Shown here in pieces: positions 6,816 to 10,851 of a stretch of DNA of 10,851 bases. The position numbers and the translations under genes were made by a program. The notes under the pieces are model-generated. The model ran no database searches. It was not told where the DNA came from and was given only the letters and a program-made list of their open reading frames with translations. Location of the stretch: assembly GCA_038203095.1 (NCBI GenBank), contig JBBREH010000041.1:1-10851 (forward strand). The letters run 5' to 3'. The first letter of the stretch is position 1. Each line of letters opens with the position of its first letter. Source of the stretch: PALSA-1336 sp038203095 (lineage in GTDB: Bacteria; Patescibacteriota; Doudnabacteria; UBA920).

Positions 6816-7623
6816 AATCGCTCCTCAAATTAATTAAACTAACAAGACCAGCCTGCCTTGCTTTTAAAACCCGAGTTTTTTGTTCTAATGAATCGAAAAT
6901 TTGGGGTTCAGCTTTATAACCATTACTGCTGTCTGTCCTCTCAAAACTAACTGAGCAAATATTGTCTAAATTTATAGCGTCATCCATTGGTAAAAATATT
7001 TTTTTATACATTTTAATCTGCGGATAATCTTTTGAAGTAAATGGGGTTGCGCCAACAAAACCCTTCTCCCCATAAACTTTCAGCCATCTTTCATGCTCTG
7101 CTTCAAACAATTTAATTTCTTCAAGGCTAGAGGGACGAGATTCTTTCATTTTTTGCAATTCAGCTCCGTTAATATCTTCTGTTTTCCATTCAACCTGATT
7201 ATTTATTCTATTAGATATTCTTTGCAACATATCCATATTGGCAATTTCTAACGGAATAGCCAAACCTTGATTTTTTTTTGCCAAAACAATTCTTCCTCCC
7301 AAATTTAAAAAGTGCCCACTTTCTCTTTCCTGCTCTTGTTCTATCATATATCTTGCACCTAAAATTTCTCCTGTTGTTCCTGCCATAACTATATAGAAAT
7401 TGTCCGGAAAATCTTGCATTTCATTTATCTCGCCGAATATATTAATTTTAACTACTTCATTTCTTGAAGTAACACCACTATAAGTTGGGCCTAAAAAAAG
7501 TCTAGGGCTGTCTAAAATATCATTCAAATCCGGAATTATTATTTTATTAAAAAAATCAACAAAATCTGGATTTTCAGGATTTAAAGAATACTCAAAATTT
7601 TCGGAAGAATATCTTTCTGGCAT
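6808..7623 (-). CDS. Uncharacterised protein between carA and carB
   Basis: A 271-residue soluble protein with no signal or membrane segment. Its start overlaps the carA stop (TAATG), and its end overlaps the carB start by 8 bases, so it is almost certainly translated with both. I do not recognise a family for certain. The centre, GEILGARYMIEQ followed by LNLGGRIVLAKKNQGLAIPLE and later WLKVYGEKGFVG, has the order and spacing of a GNAT acyltransferase fold (strand, acyl-CoA loop, late Tyr/Gly segment), but the R/Q-x-x-G-x-G/A loop is weak (KNQGLA). The DNA is visibly more AT rich than carA and carB, and it has no palindromic element, which may mean it joined the operon later. Confidence 0.75.
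   Translation of the reverse strand: MPERYSSENFEYSLNPENPDFVDFFNKIIIPDLNDILDSPRLFLGPTYSGVTSRNEVVKINIFGEINEMQDFPDNFYIVMAGTTGEILGARYMIEQEQERESGHFLNLGGRIVLAKKNQGLAIPLEIANMDMLQRISNRINNQVEWKTEDINGAELQKMKESRPSSLEEIKLFEAEHERWLKVYGEKGFVGATPFTSKDYPQIKMYKKIFLPMDDAINLDNICSVSFERTDSSNGYKAEPQIFDSLEQKTRVLKARQAGLVSLINLRSDYE
6821..6826 (-). promoter_or_regulatory. Strong ribosome-binding site of carB
   Basis: GAGGAG lies five bases before the ATG at 6815, inside the end of the preceding gene. It fixes the carB start and is the only clear Shine-Dalgarno site in the operon; other genes appear to rely on overlap or on weak sites. Confidence 0.65.
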
Positions 7624-8777
7624 TATTTTAATATTTTGATAAACTCATCAAACAGCCAATCAGTATCGATCGGACCCGGGGTAGCTTCGGGGTGGAATTG
7701 GACGGACATAAAGGGCAGGGTTTTGTGAATAATACCTTCGTTGGTTTTATCATTAGCGTTGTAAAACCATTGTTTAAAGCCTTTGGGAATTTTGCCCACA
7801 GCAAAACCGTGGTTTTGGGTTGTTAAATAAGCTTTTTTAGTTCCCGATAAAACACAAGGCTGGTTTTGTCCGCGATGGCCGAATTTTAATTTGTAGGTTG
7901 TGCCGCCGGCCGCTAAGGCGAGTATTTGATTACCAAGACAAATACCAAAGGTGGGAATTTTTTTAGCCATGATCTTTTTTACATTTTCAATGGTCTTATC
8001 AGCTTTCTGCGGGTCGCCCGGACCGTTGGAAATTACCACGCCGTGAATTTTATTTTTCCGTAGGGAACGGTCTAGACCGTTCCCTACGACATCACAATCC
8101 CAGGGCACTACCAAAACTTTAACTCCTCGCTTTGCTATGCTTCGCGCGATGTTTAGCTTAGCACCGCAGTCAATTAAGGCCACCGTTTTTTTCCCGGTGC
8201 CAACGGTATAAGGTTTTTTGCAGGAAACTTCGGCCACGAGGTTACGTAGGTTGGGGTCGGAAAACATATCATCGGCGTCATTCTGAGTCATGAGTGCGTC
8301 CGAATGGCGAAGAGTCTCTTTCACTTTGATTTTTTGAGATCCTTCGTCGGATACACTCCTCAGGATGACGCCAGAAGAAAAGCCTATCCTACCCAGCATC
8401 ACCCCATGCGTTCTTAATTTTTGCGTCAACCCGCGTGTATCCTTAATTTCCAGCGCAGGAATATTTTCTTTTTTTAGCCAGGCAGACAAAGTCATTTTAG
8501 AAGAATGGTGCGATGGCGTGTCATTATAATTGCATACAATAAGGCCGGAAATTTGCACTTTGCCCGATTCCCAAAACGACTTTGGAGGCACGCCATAGTT
8601 ACCCACCAACGGAAAAGTCATAACCAAAATTTGTCCGCGAAAGCTAGGATCGGTTAGCGCCTCGGGATAACCTACCATACCTGTGGCAAACACAACTTCG
8701 CCGGACATTGGCTTGGCCGCGCCAAAAGATTCGCCTTGATATTCCGTACCGTCTTTTAAAGCAAGCTTACCAATCAT
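7623..8777 (-). CDS. carA: Carbamoyl-phosphate synthase small chain (glutaminase)
   Basis: Hydrolyses glutamine and passes ammonia to CarB. The N-terminal domain opens GKLALKDGTEYQGESFGA; the class I glutamine amidotransferase domain has nucleophile Cys280 in GICLGNQ and the His362/Glu364 pair in QFHPEATPG. At 384 residues it is close to the 382 of E. coli, yet it carries two inserts: residues 136-168 come from a 99-bp inverted-repeat element, and 231-240 from a GTAGGG palindrome, the latter just before the conserved SNGPGDP. The natural core is thus shorter than E. coli CarA. Both inserts lie in loops away from the catalytic residues, which are intact. It follows the small membrane protein by 24 bases and overlaps the next gene at TAATG. 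No clear Shine-Dalgarno. Confidence 0.96.
   Translation of the reverse strand: MIGKLALKDGTEYQGESFGAAKPMSGEVVFATGMVGYPEALTDPSFRGQILVMTFPLVGNYGVPPKSFWESGKVQISGLIVCNYNDTPSHHSSKMTLSAWLKKENIPALEIKDTRGLTQKLRTHGVMLGRIGFSSGVILRSVSDEGSQKIKVKETLRHSDALMTQNDADDMFSDPNLRNLVAEVSCKKPYTVGTGKKTVALIDCGAKLNIARSIAKRGVKVLVVPWDCDVVGNGLDRSLRKNKIHGVVISNGPGDPQKADKTIENVKKIMAKKIPTFGICLGNQILALAAGGTTYKLKFGHRGQNQPCVLSGTKKAYLTTQNHGFAVGKIPKGFKQWFYNANDKTNEGIIHKTLPFMSVQFHPEATPGPIDTDWLFDEFIKILK
8059..8088. repeat. GTAGGG-family palindrome, in frame within carA
   Basis: The same 28-bp palindrome as in carB (8060-8087), extended by one base pair at each end to a perfect 30 bp (10 codons long). It encodes VGNGLDRSLR (CarA 231-240), the same peptide and phase as in CarB. 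Confidence 0.85.
8274..8372. repeat. 99-bp inverted-repeat element, in frame within carA (33 codons)
   Basis: Ends GGCGTCATTCTGA (8274-8286) and TCAGGATGACGCC (8360-8372) pair with one G-U. The interior has GAATGGCGAAGAGTCTC and GAGATCCTTCGTCGGAT, resembling the dispersed repeats of the CATCCTGAGG...GAAGGATC type that I know from many environmental bacterial genomes. It is exactly 33 codons, read as residues 136-168 of CarA (GVILRSVSDEGSQ at the start, ALMTQNDA at the end), between LGRIGFSS and DDMFSDPNLRNLVAEVS. Confidence 0.8.
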
Positions 8778-8801
8778 AAAAATTTATGCAACACTGCAAT
8801 T

Positions 8802-9035
8802 TTAATGTTTATTACGTTTATTTGTTCTTAAAAAAATAAAGTACACTCCAATTAAGACAAACAAAACAAAATTGACAAAGTATACCCAGTCAGCCGGACC
8901 GGAATGACCTAAAGATTCAATACTAGTTAAATCCTCGAACCTCCCTGCCAATGGGGCTTCTAAAATTCCCAAAACAAAAGTTAAAGGAAAAGAGAGTGCT
9001 AGCCACCCTACGAAATATAATATTTTTTTGCCCAT
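8802..9035 (-). CDS. Small membrane protein between pyrC and carA
   Basis: A 77-residue protein with two hydrophobic helices, about 5-26 (ILYFVGWLALSFPLTFVLGI) and 50-69 (WVYFVNFVLFVLIGVYFIFL), joined by an acidic loop and ending in a basic tail (RTNKRNKH), which favours a cytoplasmic C-terminus. I do not recognise the family. It lies in the operon, 48 bases after pyrC (with a perfect palindrome between) and 24 bases before carA. No Shine-Dalgarno is evident. Its base composition is more AT rich than its neighbours. A link to pyrimidine metabolism, such as transport, would be a guess from position only. Confidence 0.65.
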   Translation of the reverse strand: MGKKILYFVGWLALSFPLTFVLGILEAPLAGRFEDLTSIESLGHSGPADWVYFVNFVLFVLIGVYFIFLRTNKRNKH

Positions 9036-9047
9036 AAAGTTTTTCTG

Positions 9048-9083
9048 ACATTTCTTTGATACTACGTAGTATCAAAGAAATGT
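9048..9083. repeat. Perfect 36-bp palindrome directly after the pyrC stop
   Basis: Each 18-base half is the exact reverse complement of the other, centred on TACTACGTAGTA, with ACATTTCTTTGA at the left end. It touches the pyrC stop codon. No T-run follows on either strand (CAGAAAAAC leftward), so it is not a standard terminator. As RNA it would shield the pyrC 3' end or mark a processing site; as DNA it could be a protein-binding or recombination site. Confidence 0.7.
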
Positions 9084-10400
9084 TTAATTGTGTTTTTTAT
9101 AAACTTTTCCTCTAATAATTGTCATTACCACACTTCCCGGAAACTTTACGCCTTCAAACGGCGACCAGTCTGCCTTTGTATTAAGTTTAGATTTATCAAT
9201 AATAATAGGACGCTTCATATCAATAACCGTAAGCGAACCCGCGTAACCTTTTGCTATTTTACCATACTTTGAGGCAGAAAACTGGCTAATAAAATTGCCC
9301 GGGTTTTGGCTGCAAACCTGCATAACATTGCCGGGACTAAACTGATGCTCAACCATTAACCAGGTAACAAACGGGCCGTAAGTGTCTAAATGGGTTAGGC
9401 CGGACATTCCTTTTTCTTTTTCGGCGATGGTATGCGGGGCATGGTCGGTTGCCAGATAATCGATATCGCCATTTTTTAAAGCTGTAATTAAAGCCAGGCG
9501 ATTTTCGTGCGATTGGCGAATGGGCGGATTTACCTGCATGTAGCGTGCCCATTTATGGGCATCCGGGGATGGCCGATAAATCGGCACGCTACGCAAAATT
9601 TCTTCATCAAAATATAAATGATGCGGAGCAACTTCCACTGTAACTTTAATCCCTCGCTTTTTTGCCGTCACAATTTTTTTTATACTTTCTATTGTGGAAG
9701 CGTGGCAAATTTTTCCGGTCAGCTGATATTTTTCTATCATTTGCAACGCAAAATCTACCGCGCTGATTTCCGCCTCCGGCGGCCTCTGGCTTTGGTGAGT
9801 TAGCTGATTTTTGTTGGCTAATAGCATACTCGGGTCTTCACAGTGAAAGCTAATATTTTGGCTGCTATATTTTTCTAACGATTTATCCAACTCATCAAAA
9901 TTTTCAAAAAATAAATCGCCTACCGATTTGCCCATAAAGACTTTATAGGGTGGTTGCATTGTAGCGTGCCGATGTATCGGCGACCCAAGACGCCCATAAA
10001 TGGGCGCGCTACACTCAAAAGGCTTAGTATTTTTTCCTATCCCCGCGTACAGCACTACCTCAACTGCCGATTTTTTTGTAAGCTGATATTTTTCCGCGTA
10101 ACTTTTTGCAGTAACCGGCGGCACCGGATTGTTAGGCATATCCATAAATGCCACCACGCCGCCGTTTATGGCTGCCGCTCCAGCGCTAAAGAAGTCTTCT
10201 TTATAGTCTTGACTGTGATCGGCACACTCCCTGGCGTGAACGTGGAGGTCTATAAAACCCGGGAAAATGAGTTCATCGGCCAGAATAACATCCGCTTTGC
10301 CGGTTTCCTTTCCGACATTAGTAATAATCCCATCGCTGCCGATCTCAATGCGGCCACGGGTTATTCCGTCTATATTTACAATATTTCCTTCTATGATCAT
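9084..10400 (-). CDS. pyrC: Dihydroorotase
   Basis: Reversibly cyclises N-carbamoylaspartate to dihydroorotate. An amidohydrolase-fold protein of 438 residues. Metal and substrate motifs: DLHVHARE (His53, His55, Arg57), HCEDP (His186), ICHAS (His233), APHHL (258-262) and TDHAPH (Asp319). Lys153 in YKVFMG may be the carboxylated lysine of two-metal types (inference). Two palindromic elements are read in frame: residues 130-147, ending five residues before Lys153, and 270-287, between FDEEIL and MQVNPPIR, where relatives have a short loop. All active-site residues remain. It is the first structural gene of the operon. The ATG at 10400 is preceded by GGAGG only at 16 bases, inside a hairpin. Confidence 0.96.
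   Translation of the reverse strand: MIIEGNIVNIDGITRGRIEIGSDGIITNVGKETGKADVILADELIFPGFIDLHVHARECADHSQDYKEDFFSAGAAAINGGVVAFMDMPNNPVPPVTAKSYAEKYQLTKKSAVEVVLYAGIGKNTKPFECSAPIYGRLGSPIHRHATMQPPYKVFMGKSVGDLFFENFDELDKSLEKYSSQNISFHCEDPSMLLANKNQLTHQSQRPPEAEISAVDFALQMIEKYQLTGKICHASTIESIKKIVTAKKRGIKVTVEVAPHHLYFDEEILRSVPIYRPSPDAHKWARYMQVNPPIRQSHENRLALITALKNGDIDYLATDHAPHTIAEKEKGMSGLTHLDTYGPFVTWLMVEHQFSPGNVMQVCSQNPGNFISQFSASKYGKIAKGYAGSLTVIDMKRPIIIDKSKLNTKADWSPFEGVKFPGSVVMTIIRGKVYKKHN
9540..9593. repeat. GTAGCGTGCC-family element, in frame within pyrC (18 codons)
   Basis: Perfect outer arms GTAGCGTGCC (9540-9549) and GGCACGCTAC (9583-9592); inner hairpins GCCCATTTATGGGC and GCCGATAAATCGGC as in the carB-pyrB spacer copy. 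Positions 9593-9540 read as 18 codons, residues 270-287: RSVPIYRPSPDAHKWARY. Confidence 0.85.
9960..10013. repeat. GTAGCGTGCC-family element, in frame within pyrC, opposite orientation
   Basis: Exactly 54 bp from TGTAGCGTGCC (9960-9970) to GGCGCGCTACA (10003-10013), arms with one mismatch, inner hairpins GCCGATGTATCGGC and GCCCATAAATGGGC. The hairpin order is reversed relative to 9540-9593. It encodes residues 130-147, CSAPIYGRLGSPIHRHAT, in the same phase as the other copy. Confidence 0.85.
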
Positions 10401-10414
10401 CTTTGTTTAAAGCT

Positions 10415-10442
10415 ACCCTCCTTCGCTAAAACTACGGAGGGT
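10415..10442. repeat. Hairpin repeat in the pyrC leader
   Basis: ACCCTCC (10415-10421) pairs with GGAGGGT (10436-10442) around a 14-base loop. On the minus strand it lies 15 bases before the pyrC ATG and holds the only GGAGG upstream, so folding would hide it. The form CCCTCCGTAG...GGAGGG resembles dispersed repeats of environmental genomes, so it may be another inserted element. Confidence 0.5.
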
Positions 10443-10474
10443 TGTCCTCTATGATTATTATTGAAAAAGAAGGC

Positions 10475-10511
10475 AAAAAAATAACCCCATTCCCTAAATT
10501 AGGGCGGGGTT
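10475..10511 (-). terminator. Intrinsic terminator in the pyr operon leader (attenuator)
   Basis: Read leftward, AACCCC and CCCTAA pair with TTAGGG and GGGGTT (10511-10483, small internal bulge), followed by A and seven Ts (10481-10475). This is a standard Rho-independent terminator, but it lies between the operon promoter (10607-10579) and pyrC (10400). It would cut transcription of the operon short unless prevented, the layout of an attenuator. Confidence 0.7.
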
Positions 10512-10550
10512 AAGAGTAATTAAATTAAAGCGATTTTTTTGGGCAGTCAT
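10494..10550 (-). CDS. Possible attenuator leader peptide, 18 residues
   Basis: From ATG at 10550 the frame reads MTAQKNRFNLITLNPALI and stops at TAG (10496-10494), inside the loop side of the terminator hairpin. The ATG lies about 22 bases from the predicted transcript start. The codons before the hairpin are U-rich (UUU AAU UUA AUU ACU CUU). In the enterobacterial pyrBI leader, a leader peptide overlapping a terminator after a U-rich pause region couples UTP level to read-through. No Shine-Dalgarno is visible, which weakens the call. Confidence 0.35.
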   Translation of the reverse strand: MTAQKNRFNLITLNPALI

Positions 10551-10578
10551 TCTAAAAAATTATTTTATTATCTAATAT

Positions 10579-10607
10579 AAGATAACAGAGATAAAAATAA
10601 CCGTCAA
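10579..10607 (-). promoter_or_regulatory. Probable sigma-70 promoter of the pyr operon
   Basis: TTGACG (10607-10602), 17-bp spacer, TATCTT (10584-10579) on the minus strand. Transcription would start near 10572, giving a leader of about 170 bases before pyrC with the terminator in it. Confidence 0.6.
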
Positions 10608-10851
10608 GAGGAACCATGTTCTTAAGCTTTAAATCACAATTATTCGGATAGTCACCTTTTGGCGCAGCACCGGAAAGTGGACATCTAATCATCTAATTGG
10701 CTGTGCTATAATAGCCTTGTGGCGAATTAATTTTTGTCCAAAAATTGCTCTTTTGCCAAACTCTTGTTAACAATTTTTCCGCTTAACTAAAGTTAAACAT
10801 CAAAATTTTTAACTTCGATTTTGGCTAAAATATCAAATTTTGGTCTAAAAA
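10608..10851. other. AT-rich non-coding stretch at the right end
   Basis: No convincing gene on either strand. It holds the rightward promoter at 10704-10712 and a small inverted repeat, TTAACT-AA-AGTTAA, at 10783-10796. The sequence after 10720 looks like an untranslated leader of something beyond the window. Confidence 0.4.
10704..10712 (+). promoter_or_regulatory. Extended -10 promoter pointing out of the window
   Basis: TGCTATAAT is a perfect extended -10 box (TGNTATAAT). No -35 box at 17 bp is clear, as expected for this class. A transcript would start near 10719 and run rightward through 130 bases without a gene. Confidence 0.45.

Noticed and set aside
1382..10013. The repeats as a CRISPR array
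   Set aside because: Copies are scattered, palindromic, of several types and mostly inside genes; there is no regular spacing and no cas gene.
10451..10513. Plus-strand 20-codon ORF after GGAGGG (starts MIIIEKEGKK)
   Set aside because: It runs through the leader terminator on the opposite strand, and the apparent ribosome site is part of a repeat hairpin; too short and unsupported.
10475..10572. PyrR-type RNA binding site in the operon leader
   Set aside because: I could not find the conserved PyrR-binding loop pattern in the leader, so I do not call it.
10617..10652. Plus-strand 11-codon ORF MFLSFKSQLFG after AAGAGGA
   Set aside because: A good ribosome site, but a tiny peptide close to the -35 box of the leftward promoter and with no gene after it; likely chance.

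Overview
The window is bacterial, of moderate base composition, and carries a compact pyrimidine-biosynthesis operon on the minus strand (about 10.6 kb down to 2.4 kb) plus two unrelated genes at the left. Overlapping genes, few Shine-Dalgarno sequences, a small PDZ-less HtrA-type protease and a minimal gene set between short spacers suggest a Candidate Phyla Radiation/Patescibacteria genome. That placement is inference; nothing here (no rRNA or ribosomal protein) fixes the taxonomy.

Layout. 1-370: remnants of coding frames only, no intact gene. 371-1327 (-): an S1C serine protease whose single reading frame is cut by one in-frame TAG. 1328-1633: a promoter for each flanking gene, a hairpin-rich repeat, and a 5' leader able to fold over the start region of the next gene. 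1634-2344 (+): a 6-phosphogluconolactonase/NagB-family enzyme, ending at a perfect bidirectional terminator. 2396-10607 (-): promoter, attenuator-like leader with a possible 18-residue leader peptide, then pyrC, a 77-residue membrane protein, carA, a 271-residue unknown protein, carB and pyrB. 10608-10851: AT-rich, no gene, with a rightward extended -10 promoter leading out of the window.

The operon encodes the first three steps of de novo UMP synthesis: CarA releases ammonia from glutamine, CarB makes carbamoyl phosphate, PyrB joins it to aspartate, and PyrC closes the dihydroorotate ring. pyrD, pyrE and pyrF are not in the window.

The most striking feature is a set of palindromic elements placed inside these genes without breaking them. 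Two related families begin GTAG and end CTAC, and many copies contain two inner hairpins, so they could fold as a three-way junction. Copies lie in frame inside carB (two), carA (one) and pyrC (two). Exact in-frame sizes are 54 bp (18 codons) for three of them. carA also carries a 99-bp (33-codon) inverted-repeat element of another type. Further copies flank pyrB, and one supplies its stop codon. This resembles the Rickettsia palindromic elements, which insert into protein genes, but the sequences here form a different set in an apparently unrelated bacterium.
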